This document shows positions 1-11,489 of a stretch of 64,000 bases of DNA, piece after piece. Every line of letters starts with the position of its first letter. Position 1 is the first letter of the stretch. A program made the translations under genes and the position numbers. Below the pieces are notes generated by a model. The model saw nothing but the letters and a program-made list of their open reading frames with translations, did not search any database and had not been told where the DNA came from. This DNA is from Pseudeuparius sepicola (Eukaryota > Arthropoda > Insecta > Coleoptera > Anthribidae), in NCBI GenBank assembly GCA_963920635.1, contig OY987306.1:12108001-12172000 (forward strand), written 5' to 3'.

Positions 1-503
1 AAATTTGGTATACGACATGTTATCATGAAGAGTCAAAACTCCTGCCAGTATCAAGCGCACCGGTTGACCAGTGGCAAAGATAGGGGTCACCGGGAAAAAT
101 TATAATTTTATAAAAAAAATACGATTAAAAAAATACAATTTTTAGATACACAATTTTATTTGGCAACAAATTTGGTTACTTGTTCCGTATCGGCTACCAT
201 TTTTCAGTAAATGCGCTTTTTTAATTTTTAACGTTATGTCGAACGCGGAATTAAAACTGTGGGTGAAAAATGAAACGTGGATACGCCATTGGTGCAGGGC
301 CTACTTGTATGTACTACTATACAGGTGACTAAAAACGTAATATTTTTCAATATTGATTTTTACGCATCTGAGACTATTTGGTTCGTATCATGGGATATTT
401 CAGATGATTTTGGTATACGTGAACGAAAAAAGATAAATTAATTTTTGTTCGATTGTCAACTAAACCTCACTGGAACCAATAGGTAGGTACTATTAATTTG
501 CTA
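1..503. other. AT-rich sequence, nothing recognised
   Basis: No exon, RNA gene or repeat boundary is recognised here. By position it is intron sequence of the amino acid transporter gene, whose exon 3 lies at 3171-3339 and whose later exons must lie left of the window. Confidence 0.4.
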
Positions 504-2057
504 TACAGGGTGCCCACCACGAACTGCATCGATCTATATATGGAAAACTAAAAGAAGGAAAATTCTGAAAATTTGGCACCTCACCAATGCCAATGGGCGC
601 TGCTCAACTAAAATATTTTGGTGAATCTGGCACTTCCGGTTATACCGGAAGTCGATATCAACTTTCTTATTTCAAATGGAACACCCTGAATATTATTGCA
701 TTTTTGGATTCTAGGCATCATTTTGGAACAAAAACATGCAACATGTCCTATGTCTAAATCCAACCGTTTTTGAGATATTTGCATTTTTCCGAAAAAAATT
801 ACAGGTGCAGACCTAAAGTCAATTAGCAATTTATACGAGGAAACCGCGAAATTTCAAAACGAATTTTTGGCATCGTGTAACAGAAGCCCTGACCTAGTGA
901 TCTCTGCTGAGAAATAAATCCGTTCTTATACAGGCTGGTCACAAAATATGAATAAAAATTACATTCAAAGTGTGCTTAAATCTCGAAATTTTCAAATGGA
1001 AACCCCCATTTTTTTAATGCGATCTTATTCACCACTAAAAATGATGACAACTTTGGGTAAGGTTTCCTATACCTAAATGTACTAATTTTCGATTAATTTA
1101 CGAAAAACCCACTTTTCGCCCATAAAATGCGGGGTTTGCTTAACGCTTGGAAAATCATATTAGCCGTGGACGTTGAAAAGTCAATAGCGGGTGAGGAAAT
1201 GTCACTTGGTTTATAAATTATTGTCAACTATAATACCGGCGCGCTTAAATTACACAAACGAAGATTATTTAAATTTGTTCATTATCTACGGAGAATGCAA
1301 AAGTAATATCAAGAACGTGCAATACATAATCTTCGTTTGTGTAATTTAAGCGCGCCGGCATTATCGTTGACAATTTATAAACCAAGTGACATTTCCTCAG
1401 ACGCGATTGTCTTTTCAACGTCCACGGCTAATATGATTTTCCAAACCCCGCATTTTATGGGCGAAAAGTGGGTTTTTCGTAAATTAATCGAAAATTACTG
1501 CATTTAGATAGAGGAAACCTTATACAAAGTTGTAATCATTTTTAGTGGTGAATAAGATCGCATTAAAAAAATGGGGGTTTCCATTTGAAAATTTCGAGAT
1601 TTATTCACATTTTGAATGTAATTTTTATTCATATTTTGCGGATTTATTTCTTAGCAGAGATCACTAGGTCAGGGCTACTGTTACACGATGCCAAAAATTC
1701 GTTTTGAAATTTCGTGGTTTCCTCGTATAAATTGCGAGTAGACTTTAGGTCTGCACCTGTAATTTTTTTCGGAAAAATGCAAATATCTCAAAAACGGTTG
1801 GATTTAGACATAGGACATGTTGCATGTTTATGTTCCAAAATGATGCCTAGAATCCAAAAATGCAATAATATATAGGGTGTTCCATTTGAGATAAGAAAGT
1901 TGATATCGACTTCCGGTATAACCGGAAGTGCTAGATTCACCAAAATATTTTAGTTGAGCAGCGCCTATCGGCATTGGTAAGGTGCCAAATTTTCAGAATT
2001 TTCCTACTTTTAGTTTTCCATATATAGATCGATGCAGTTCGTGGTGGGCTACCCGTA
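504..2057. mobile_element. Long foldback element FB0 (about 750-bp arms)
   Basis: The left arm (504-1268) is repeated inverted at 1326-2057, with a 57-nt loop. The outer ends read TACAGGGTGCCCACC on the left and the near-complement on the right; the arms meet at ACACAAACGAAGATTAT. Arms differ by scattered substitutions and small indels, so the duplication is old. The loop and the inner arm ends encode the start of a DUF4817-like protein (separate entry). The arm sequence, including the motif CACTTCCGG..CCGGAAGT and the phrase AAATGGAACACCCT, is related to 63009-63750 at the other end of the window. FB0 is therefore best read as an inverted duplication of the 5' end of that transposon family. 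The open frames in the arms mirror each other and are not genes. Confidence 0.88.
1233..1325 (+). pseudogene. Remnant of the N-terminus of a DUF4817-like transposon protein
   Basis: Reading across the inner left arm and loop of FB0 gives PARLNYTNEDYLNL followed by FIIYGECKSNIKNV. This matches the pattern of the open frame at 63750 (MAGNYYSNQDVLNMF then YTYGECNKI). The shared features are Y-[ST]-N-[EQ]-D, L-N-[LM]-F and YGEC. In the left arm the start codon is ATA. In the right arm the same position on the minus strand (1361-1359) is still ATG, followed by PARLNYTNEDY. Only about 30 codons survive, so this is a fossil. The family name is from recognition of the pattern, not a search. Confidence 0.7.
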
Positions 2058-2199
2058 TTGCTCGAACCATAAGAAAATTTGTGGGAAATGTAGGAAGGAG
2101 CAAGATCATATTGGGTTTGATGACTACGAAAGGATTATTGCAGCTTAATTTTTTGTCATTCCGAGAAGAATAAGTCAAAATGCACAATTTATATACATA

Positions 2200-3110
2200 C
2201 AGTGTGTTTCACTTTGAATTGAGAGGATTCCGTATTTTTCGAAATATTCGCCGATGTTCCAAAAAACTTTATTCAGCCTATAGTTCTCGAAGAGCTCTAC
2301 ATTTTGGATTATAATTTGTTGAAATAGTAGGTACTATTCCATGGACTACTGTTATTAAAAGAAAACATGCAAAAATCACAAAACCATATTTGGCATTTTT
2401 TAAGAACGAAATGGATAGTGCCGTCGAATTGGCCATAGTTCAAAATCCTTAGTACAAAATTTCAATACACTAAGCTCACCAAATGAGGCGAAAATTTGGG
2501 TTCTCAGTAGTATACTATGTATAAACCACCTGGCATGTTTTGGTAATCTTTTTTTGAGAATCAATTAAGCTTTGCCTAAGGTATTGTTTTACATAGTATA
2601 ACCAATGAACAACATACAGAGTGTTCGTAAAAAAACGAAATTTACGAAAAAACAACTATTTTAAAAAAATCAGGGTTTTACTTTATGCGATATGCGCCTA
2701 TTATAGGTAGGTAACTGTCACATATGTAGACGATGATGTTTTTGGTTTCATGACATTCATGGTATCTACGCCTCATTTTATTGATATGTTTCAACTTGTC
2801 GAATAAAGCAGAATTAATTAAGGATAAAGGATGATGCCTCCAATTGTAATTAATTATTAAAGTGAAATATGTTTTTCGTGGGGAGACTAATAGAATACAG
2901 TGAAATGCCAAATTTTTATTTAAATATATTTTTTAAAATAAATGACTTTCATCAAATTTTATTTTTTTTTACGAAACACCCTGTATCCGTATGAGCTAGG
3001 CTGGCTGTAATCCAAAATGGGGAGCTCCTCGATTTAAAAAAAGTTTTTTAAAATCGACCCATCTTTCTAAAAATATACGGCATTGTCTCAACTCAAAGTG
3101 AAATACACTG
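2200..3110. mobile_element. TIR element with mariner-like ends, flanked by TA
   Basis: Terminal inverted repeats begin CAGTGTGTTTCACTTTGAAT on the left and CAGTGTATTTCACTTTGAGT (reverse-complemented) on the right, continuing imperfectly for about 45 bp. A TA dinucleotide flanks both ends (2198-2199 and 3111-3112). No transposase frame is visible. The interior is interrupted by a second TA-flanked element at 2617-2983. The subterminal GAAGAGCTC / GAGCTCCTC segments also pair. Confidence 0.82.
2617..2983. mobile_element. 367-bp MITE nested in the 2200-3110 element
   Basis: Ends are CAGAGTGTTCGTAAAAAAAC on the left and, reverse-complemented, CAGGGTGTTTCGTAAAAAAA on the right. They are flanked by TA at 2615-2616 and 2984-2985. 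The interior is AT-rich without a recognisable coding frame. It must be younger than its host element. Confidence 0.78.
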
Positions 3111-3170
3111 TATATGGTTAAGTCAATAATAGTGATATCTAAATAATCGCCTTTAGGTGCTTATGCTCAC

Positions 3171-3339
3171 CTTCCAAATTTTCCAATAGCTTTTTCTGCA
3201 ATTATCGAATACGGATTTCTCGTGTTTTTTCGATGTTCTGGATATCTCTCTTCTACAATATTCCAACATTCTCCTAGTTTCATGCCTCCATAAGCTGCAT
3301 TTATGCAAAACACTACTAGGAGGATTAGGCCTATGTACC
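3171..3339 (-). CDS. Amino acid transporter (AAAP family), exon 3
   Basis: This internal exon of an Aa_trans-domain membrane transporter (SLC32/36/38-like) follows exon 2 at 19506-19623. The translation begins (G)YIGLILLVVFCINAAYGG and continues with KLGECWNIVEERYPEHR and NPYSIIAEKAIGKFG. The first part is a hydrophobic membrane segment; the rest is the loop characteristic of insect AAAP transporters. The acceptor is TTTTAG before GGTACATAGG and the donor is GGAAG before GTGAGC. The length of 169 nt enters in phase 1 and leaves in phase 2, matching exon 2. The protein should sit in the plasma or a vesicle membrane and move amino acids by proton or sodium coupling; substrate cannot be told. 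Later exons lie outside the window. Confidence 0.88.
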
Positions 3340-3430
3340 CTAAAATGATATCGTTAATAAAATCATGTATATACTAAATGATTAAGTATACTAATTTCTT
3401 CCAAATATCTCTAAAGCCCATTTACGTTAA

Positions 3431-3821
3431 AGAGTCAGTAGGAACAACACTGGCCGCAGCGTGATCACCTCGTCATCGGCGATGAACTGTGCTTTTATTG
3501 GTCAGGCGGTTGTAAACTCTGTAGACACTATACATACGACTATACGTGCTGAACACAGGGACGTACGCCGTTAGTTAAATTACACATAACGGAGGGAAAT
3601 GCTTCTATTAATGGTCGCTTATACTTAATAGATAACGTGGCCTAAATGCCCAGCTCAGGTAGGTACAGAAGGTGCAGGTGAAACTATGATAAACTTGTAT
3701 TCCTCCACCAAAAAGGAAATTGAAATGGGCATCAGCGCGCTCTGCGTGCTCCGAGGCGTGCTCATTAATAATTTATCAATTCAGCAAATCAGCCCTTCGC
3801 GTCATTGTGTTTACTGACTCT
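3431..3821. mobile_element. 391-bp MITE flanked by TTAA
   Basis: AGAGTCAGTA at the left and TACTGACTCT at the right form a short perfect TIR, each bounded by TTAA (3427-3430, 3822-3825). The next bases also pair loosely (AACAACAC / GTGTTT). TTAA flanks are typical of piggyBac-type insertion, but the TIR lacks the usual piggyBac start, so the superfamily is open. Confidence 0.6.
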
Positions 3822-3836
3822 TTAAATATAAATATA

Positions 3837-4490
3837 CAGGGTGTAACTTTGATTAGTACCTACATACATTTCTAATGTGCAGAAAATAAAAAGTTATGAC
3901 CCAAATTTTAGACACAGTTTGAAAGCCACTGGTCGCAAGGTACCTTCATTGTTGAAGCGATGGCTTCCTTCTACAGCGATGCTGTAAAAATTTCCAAATT
4001 TTCACACCTCCCATTGGGTATAGCAGCGACGCGTTACGCGTTTTTATGCGGGTGTTCGCTATCATCCCGCATAAAGAATAATAATACCAGGACTGTACCA
4101 ACACTATATTAAAGACCTGTGCATAGCGATCGCCACTGGCGCCCATACCTATATATAAACATATACCTCTTTTGGCCCTATTGCGCACGGCAAGGCGCAG
4201 GGAACGAAAAGAGATGAAATTTGCCGCCAAATTTAACCCTATGTTGGCAGTTTTTCTTCTTCTTCATATCTTTCTCGCCTCCTCTACGTTGGGTCGGATA
4301 TGTCCTGCTTTTGCTGTTCCCGCTCGACTTGATACCTTATTAACTTAATGACCTTGTTTTTCTTGAATTATTAAACACTGATGAATACTTGGAAACTTGA
4401 ATTGTTACACGCTGATACAATACATTATTCTTATATCTTCCAATAGCGGCGTCCTCTTGTGGGCTTAAATGTATTATCTCTTTGTAGGGA
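3837..4490. mobile_element. Single TACAGGGTG-type terminus and AT-rich interior
   Basis: CAGGGTGTAACTTTGATTAG at 3837 looks like the outer end of a TIR element. A related inverted end (reading CAGGGAGTAACTTTGATTAG on the minus strand) sits at about 19457-19476. They may be the two ends of one badly split element or ends of two relatives. Nothing coding is recognised. Confidence 0.4.
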
Positions 4491-4498
4491 CGGATATC

Positions 4499-5831
4499 CA
4501 GTGGCACACCCAGGACCTATTTATGGGAGAGGCACAGTATGCTTATGTTTAGATCGTGTCGGGTACAAAGATAAAAGAGGGGGCGGAACCAAGCTGAGAA
4601 AGAAAAAAATACATTTTTTTTAGCCACATAACGTAAGGCAGGTGCCCTCCTGTGGGGGGGGGGAGGGCCGAAGCTAGAGGGGGCCTGCGCGGGCAGTGCC
4701 CTCGTCAGAATTTGTTTTGCCCGCTCTCGAAATAAATAAATGCACCCGCCCTTGGAACCATACCAATCGATTTATCACTATAGCAACCTGTCTAAACTAT
4801 TTCGGTTGGTTGAGGTGTCTGGCTGCATAATGACCTGGCATCTGGCATAGCGCTGTTTCAAGCGATAGCCACTGGCCCTACACGACGAAAAAAATCGACA
4901 GGGTGGTTTAATTTAAAAACAGCATTGCTGCAGAATCTTTTATAAAATAAAAACATGCAAATGTGTCTGTTACAAAGAATTTAATATCCAAAATAAAATG
5001 GTTGTTTGTTCATTCATCTTTTGTCCATTTAATTGGCCATATTTCCATAGATTTTCTTAAGAAAAGCGAGTCTAAAATGCAAGAGTATTTTGTACCTTTT
5101 AGTTTGAAATGAAGTCCATGACTAGCTGTAGTGTAAGTAAATATGGAACGCATTAGATTTTTCAGTTTCTTCTTTATACCTATAAATAGTGAACCATTGT
5201 TTTGCTTTGATGCTTTTCTAAAATTTCATTCGGAGGTTTCATTTAATTTGTGATTTTTTTTATATCCTTTGCTAACATCTATAGTGGCAAAAAAGTAACT
5301 ATTAATTTTGTTGTATTATTTGTATTTTATTTTCTGTTATTTTTCAATAATAAATTATATTTTTAACACTTTATCACTTTCATAATAAAAACGGCAGGTT
5401 TCATGTTTCAATACAGAGTTGAAATGGTTTGACCATAGATTATGGATGGTTTGACATTACAGTTTTAGAAGCAGTACTTTGTTAATTCTAATGTAAAATA
5501 ATGTCAATATTTGACAAAGGCATTCGTCACGAGAAAATGTACAGTCCGACACACGAGAGAAGTCCAATGAAAAACTCAGTCTAACGCCATCCGTATGTTA
5601 ATAATGCGGGCATGGGCGATTAGACTGAGTTTTTCATGGACTTCTCTCGTGTGTCGGACTGTAGGTACTAGGTATTATATCTTATCCATCTCAAAAAAAA
5701 AAACATATTTTGCCCTACCGCCCTACCTAAAACTCTCCCCCCTCCTCGAGTTTTGGTCCTAGCTACGGGCCTGGGGGGGCACGGGCCCCTGTACCACGTG
5801 CCCCTGTGCCACCCCCTTGGGTGCGCCACTG
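4499..5831. mobile_element. Non-autonomous hAT element (1,333 bp)
   Basis: The left end CAGTGGCACACCCAGGA and right end TTGGGTGCGCCACTG are inverted. The 8-bp target duplication CGGATATC occurs exactly at 4491-4498 and 5832-5839. The CAGTGGCG-type terminus and 8-bp duplication are diagnostic of the hAT superfamily. No transposase is present. The interior has G/C homopolymer runs near both ends (around 4655 and 5735), a segment at 4886-5000 repeated at 10108-10196, and a nested hairpin MITE at 5542-5661. Confidence 0.9.
5542..5661. mobile_element. Near-perfect 120-bp hairpin MITE
   Basis: CAGTCCGACACACGAGAGAA at the left is matched inverted at the right; pairing continues through AAAAACTCAGTCTAA to a short loop near 5590-5620. 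TA flanks both ends. Arm divergence is minimal, so the copy is young or the arms are kept homogeneous. It lies inside the hAT element 4499-5831. Confidence 0.85.
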
Positions 5832-8800
5832 CGGATATCGCCAGCTGTTGCTGCTGATGAATTCATTATTTTCTCGTCCCTTGGTAGGTATCCTTTTGTG
5901 AGCCATCCCTTTCGCTGCCCTTCCGAGTTCCTGTTTCCCTTTCCTTTTCCGGAGTCTTCCTCTGCCCGCCGACTCAGAGGAAACGGCAACGACACGAGGC
6001 GCCAGGTGGCACCCCCATTTTATCGCCGGCTGGACCGGTCATCGACAACCTCACACCTCGGCAAAGGCAGGCAGTTTGAATTGTGACTACTTTATTCCTT
6101 GTTTAAATTTTTTTATACCGTGTGAATGAAATTGCATTTTACTTTTTGTAGGCGCCGGTAAAATCATAAAAGTCACCGTCACATGCTTTTTTGAGAGATG
6201 CGTTTTTAGTTTTTAATCGCGATTTTTTTCTTTATATTGTGTACGGTTAATAGCTTTTCGTTTTCATAGTTACGATATCAAAAAATAACTAAAGCATTGT
6301 AAAAATGCGAAGAGACTTTCCAGATTGTGAAATTACATTCCATAGTTAAGTAAATAGGTATATTTTTTTCCCAAATATTTCTGATTTGTTGCTGATTTTG
6401 AGGTTTTCAAGAGAAAAACTAAATTTAGAAAGTGGCTTACTACTATATGCATGCATACTCCATGTATGCGTGTTCTATTCATTTTGATGAACAGGATTTT
6501 TAATGCAACACGAAAGAACGCGAATTTCCATTCCGGTTCAAGAAGTAACTCTGGAGAAGAGTAAAATTGAAACATTGTAATTCTCCATACGACGAAGAGA
6601 GCCGCATAGAAATCACTTAACTTGCATGTTTGAAGCAAGGATTAAAGTGGTAGAAGTTACCAAGTTTTCTATTGCTTGTATTTTTTAAACAAACAAAAAG
6701 AAAAAGTTCTAAGAAATAAAACTAGCCGCCTAAAATTTCAAAAACTATGTTCCTGGAAAATAGGTTATTAATATTAAAAGTATTCAAAGAAATAATTATC
6801 CCAAGTAATATTTGTATGAAAATGTTAGGTAATTAAAAATATTTTCATGTTTTTATAAGTAATTATTTATAATGGGGCTATTGTATAAGGTATAATGTAC
6901 AATAATAATTATATTAGTTCTCTTTTTTATTATGATTAAAATATGTTATTTTGATTAAGTTGTATAATTTCTCAACCTACAAAACCAAAACCAACAAATC
7001 TTGGACCTATGTTGTACTTTGAACTAAAATAATTTCCATTTTACACAAAACGACAAGACATTAATTATTTATGGAACCCACCCGTATAAATTATTTTAAA
7101 TTTCTGGCATCATTTAGGGTTAAAAATGGCCGTCAAATTATTGCCCCGGTCCACGATACACAGAAAACGCTATGCCCGCGCGGAGATCAAAGCCTACTAT
7201 GAAGACAGGCCCTGGCGCACAAAAATCACGTGACCATCTTAGTCAGACAGCAGACGTTACATGTCATTTGTCACATAACTGAAAGCGGCAGCTTGGGTTT
7301 TGAGAAGTTTTCAATGTTTAAATTGTTTTTAAACGTCTTAGTTTATATTTTAGAAACAAGTTTGTGTCTAGTGCGCGTGTGTCCTGGCGGAGGGGAACCG
7401 CCCAGGTGTTATTATGGCCTCTGGGTGGGAGTCGTGGCGTCCAAGAGTATTGGTGCCGCTCGCACCGACGCGTGAGCGCTGTAAAGGGGAATTCTCCCCC
7501 GAACCACAGAATAGGAAGCCCGTAATTCCGGAATGGACTATTATGGACATGGACCGTATTGGACAGTGGAGCCTGATTCACAGAGGGGTGAACTGCTTAC
7601 GGGAGATCCGCGAGTTCAGACGGTCCGGGTGGCTGGAAGCCGTTCCCGTTGACCACGTTCGGGTTTGTTTATTTATTGTATTCACCATTCACCTTGTGCG
7701 AAATAAATCAGTGTTGTAACCGTTGATTTTCGTTGCCGACCCACGCCCCGATACGGTTTATCTATTCGGTCTTTCACGCTGCCGAACAACTGAGACCTCG
7801 TCAATATTTGCAGTATACTTACTGAGGTTAGTTTTCATTTTTATTTCGTAAAAAAATAACCTAAATACCAAATATTGGGTCTGTTTATATTATATTTATA
7901 CATATTACAAAAGCCAGGAAGAAAGTGTCGCCATAACAAACATTTGTTTTGCCTCGGGATGAAAATTTCCGTCAAAAATGGATTCGTCAAATCCCAACTG
8001 AGATTTAATTTCTAAAAAACCCTTAAGTATGTGTGACTAACACATTTTCAAGAAAGTGAAACAATAATTAAAGTGGACAAATGTGTTGTGGGAGGAAAAT
8101 ACCTATAGAGAATATCACCTAAGCTAAAGGAAGGTGATGTCCCAACAATTTTTGAGAAGTGCCAAAATATTGTGAGTGCCCAAAACAGCTAAGGCAGGTT
8201 GAAAATTTTGAAAAAACAATTAGAGAAAGCTTGGATGCACAAAACCAATAATGTAATAGATGAAAGAAAACTTGCCAAATTGTTACGAAATTTGTTTTTT
8301 CTACTTATCTCCAAAAATGCCTTTCATTAAATAGCACTAAGTTGGTCACGTGACTACGCGATTATGCGTTAGCGCCGTGGCCTGTCTTTATCGTTGGCCT
8401 CGCGCGGAGATGCTGTGACGTCAACGGTGACGCTTATTCGACAAAATCATGGCTAACTTCTATTTTTAAACGGAAATTTGACTCGTTTTATAGTGAGCTA
8501 GGCAACCACATGTACACCAAGGTGTCTCAAGGTGCCTACATTCTGTTTTTAAATTTAACTTGAGGCGAAATTGCTAACTGACGTATGTCAATGAGACTAA
8601 TTTCAGGACTATTTTTTTATAAGTTGGCCGCGCTTTTGTCGAAGTGACGTAGATGCGCAGAAGAGTTTAATTTTCGTTCTCATAGCTTGCATACCGTTAT
8701 CTGTGTATCGTGCCCCGGTCGGACGTCTCTTTTGCGCGGTATAGCTTGCTATAGGTATATGCCGGCACCGTCGCAATTGACAAGGCCCGGCAACTGAAAG

Positions 8801-8952
8801 CGATGAGTCCTCCAAGGGAGGTGGGCCTAAGGCGCCAAATTCAAATTTCAAGATGTCTACTTGGTAAATTTGGTAAAAAAAAAACCAATTTAAAATGATT
8901 GTTTACATATAGAGCTCATGGTTTTACACGGATAATAATCTACGAGAGTGAA
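5832..8952. other. Intronic repeat-rich sequence without a clear gene
   Basis: A GC-richer segment at 5895-6080 is a diverged copy of 51150-51390 (shared CTTTCCGGAG..CTTCCTC, CCCGCCGA, ATCGCCGG..TGGAC). Segments at 7140-7225 and 8340-8730 are inverted relatives (shared TCTGTGTATCGTG and AAGACAGGCC plus TCACGTGAC), so 7140-8730 may be one old TIR or foldback element. A GC-rich piece at 7380-7720 ends with AAATAAA and could be an LTR or UTR fragment. The short open frames there have no recognisable domain. Confidence 0.45.
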
Positions 8953-9674
8953 AGACAACACAATAATATTATTGGAATATTTTATACATATTTTCAGAGA
9001 AACGTGAATGTTTTTTAAATGTTTTATAAATTAAAAGAGTGGACCAACTGTAAGGTTGTTAAAATATTTTTAATACGTTGCATAAAATATTTTAAAAATA
9101 TTATCAACCATTTTATATCAACCTAGATATAATACCTAGTTGCTGCAATCAGGGATCAGGGTCGTAATAATTTTTTACCATTATTATGTAATATGTAAGG
9201 ACTCCTTACTCCTTACTGTGGCCGTAGGCCCTATAGCCTATAGGCATTAAACGGCTAAGCTACCGGATATACGGATACGGGCATAAAACTACATTATAGT
9301 ATCATGGATATGGGTTCCATCGGGTAGGTGGTATTTATCCCAGTTGATATTAGTCAGTAGCGGTGAGATGTAGGAGACTTCGGCACTTCGGCGTAACATT
9401 TAAATGAGTGTTTTAATAATATTTCTTATAATATTCATAAAATATTATAAAACAGGTTTTGAGAAATATTACTATAATATTTTATAAATGTTGCAAAATT
9501 TTCAAGTACTTTGGAATTATTTTTAAATATTTATAAAATATTTTGTCCGAATATTTATAAAATGTGAGTAACAATATTTTAGCAAAACATTTTCGTCATA
9601 TTATATAAATATTGTAATATTTTCTGAATCTTTGGAATCACTTAAAAATATTTTTAAAATATTTTGTGTTGTCT
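8953..9674. mobile_element. TIR element packed with AATATTTTA-like words
   Basis: AGACAACACAA at the left end and TTGTGTTGTCT at the right end are inverted repeats. The inner 150-270 bp on each side consist of irregularly spaced variants of ATATTTATAAAATATTTT. The core at about 9110-9400 is ordinary sequence. No protein frame is present. Arrays of subterminal words are known as transposase binding sites in several DNA transposons; here that role is inferred. Confidence 0.6.
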
Positions 9675-10107
9675 GGGTTAGGGAGGAAAAAGCGGACACT
9701 TCAAGTTCGCCTTTGTAGTTCCCCTTGCAGTTGGGAACGGGACACGTCCTCGGCATGATTTTAATAAGTCCGAAACTATAGACACAACCTAAAACCTATA
9801 AACTGAAATTGAATTTTAATCACTTTATTCTGAACCACTGCTGTTTTACCACCTTATTAATAAAACTTCACGTTCTATATTACTAAAAAACATACTCCAA
9901 CACACAATAAACACAACAAACGTGCTTTAAAACAGGAACATCGCCAGACAAGTAAACGTCAACAACTACAAAAAGCTACCTCCCTGTGATGACGTAGTAA
10001 CGTTTCGCGTCGCCAGCTGGCAGGCCTTTATCATTGCGACGGTGCGGGTGCGGGGCCAACGGAAACTTACCGTGGGCCCCGGACGGTGCTGTATAATATG
10101 CTGGCGT

Positions 10108-10196
10108 CACACGACGAAAAAAAAAACAACATTGTGGATTTATAAAATAAAACCATGCAAATGAGTGCTACAAGGAATTTAACATCCAAAATGAAA
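10108..10196. repeat. Dispersed repeat shared with 4886-5000
   Basis: Both copies contain CACGACGAAAAAAA, TTTATAAAATAAAA(A/C)CATGC and AATTTAA(C/T)ATCCAAAAT in the same order and orientation, with a 20-30 bp length difference. The copy at 4886 lies inside a hAT element, so the repeat may be part of a larger hAT family member here. Confidence 0.55.
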
Positions 10197-10630
10197 TAAA
10201 ATCCACAACTTAGCCGATCGATTCCACAAAGTACATAATCCTAAGGTACTTCTTTCATCAATATCCTCATCCATCCTCAGTGGGAAAATGTTGTTCGCAC
10301 GCCTAAAGACATGTTTCACTGTTTCACACACCTACATTCAAAACTAAATTAATTTTAGCCCTTCTAACCTGTAATGTTATGGTCCTAGTGCTCTAGTAAA
10401 AAAGCCCGGCGTTCAATTAATTGCAAAATAGCTTTAAAACGCACCAAAATACACAACTACAGGAAAATATCCCCAAAAATTCAGAGGGACGCAGGTAAAC
10501 ATCACGTACACGTAAACGTCGGCCGAATTGCGATGACTCCGCGAACGGTTAGGCGAGTTTGGTTGGCCTTGTCTATTTAGGTGGCGTTGCCCGTACCGTA
10601 CTCACTGCGCACCCGCACCAACCAACAACT

Positions 10631-10821
10631 AATTCCGTTGACTGACGTATTAATAAGACTTCTCACGGCTATAGTTTCATGTCCTGGAAAGTAGATGGCG
10701 CCTATGGCCAACAATGTATTTTGCATTGTATTTTGTCTCCGGAAAGCGCATGGTGAGCCAGAGAACTGTCAAACATGACAGCCGTGATCAGTCTTTATTA
10801 ATACGTCAGTCAACGCTAATT
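10631..10821. mobile_element. 191-bp MITE with about 40-bp TIRs
   Basis: The left end carries GTTGACTGACGTATTAATAA and the right end its complement, each bounded by AATT. The pairing extends inward to CACGGCT. No coding content. Confidence 0.72.
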
Positions 10822-11146
10822 CCTTTTATGCAAATCTGGTTTACCGACAAGCCTCGGAAAATGTTCTGCGCGTTTGGCGCGGCGTACTTACTAGCGAATT
10901 GTGCGCAGCGCGCGCGGCGCGTTTGGAGCATTTTGTTGCGAGTGAATACGGGCCTAAATTTGGGGCACGCCAACCTTGCGGTACACTCATTTGTGATTTC
11001 ATTCATTTTTAATTGCTCTAAAATTGTATTCGGTTTACAGTAGATGCACCAACATAACACGTAATAAATGAAACAACGGCTTTTAACCCTTATTTCTTTA
11101 TGATAATTAAAGACGAAGTTGCACAATTTTGTTCGGGCTAAAATTA

Positions 11147-11489
11147 GACCGGGAGATAGTGACAGATTTTTGGACGTGATTTTACTCAGTATGCCTTTCA
11201 AAGGGCATTATGTGGCACATATTCTCACAATAATAAGGTATGAATCAGAGAGTCATCCTGGGTTCTTCATGTGAAAAACTGAGTTTTCAATTATTCGAAA
11301 AATATGCGTTTTGATATGATTTTATACAGGCTGCCATGTGTTTTATAATGAACTTCAAAATAAAAAATTCCTCGGAAAAAATAGGCATACCGTTAGGGTG
11401 GGTCCAAAGGGCTATTATTGGCACGTGATCTTGTATTTTAATAATTAATTTTTCCACGTTTCTGAACAGGCTGCCAATGAGAAGTATGC
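11147..11489. mobile_element. Fragment of foldback family FB4, cut off by the LINE
   Basis: It starts GACCGGGAGATAGTGACAG and matches the arms of the larger copy at 20640-23007 up to TGAGAAGTATGC, where the LINE reading frame begins abruptly. The other half of the foldback is not found beyond the LINE. Confidence 0.75.

Noticed and set aside
608..2187. Several 60-75 codon frames in the FB0 arms
   Set aside because: They occur as mirror images in both arms of the foldback; the only credible coding trace is the DUF4817-like start at the centre.
7230..7719. Overlapping 80-100 codon frames in a GC-rich block
   Set aside because: Frames on both strands are open because of base composition; no motif is recognisable and the block looks like an LTR or UTR fragment.
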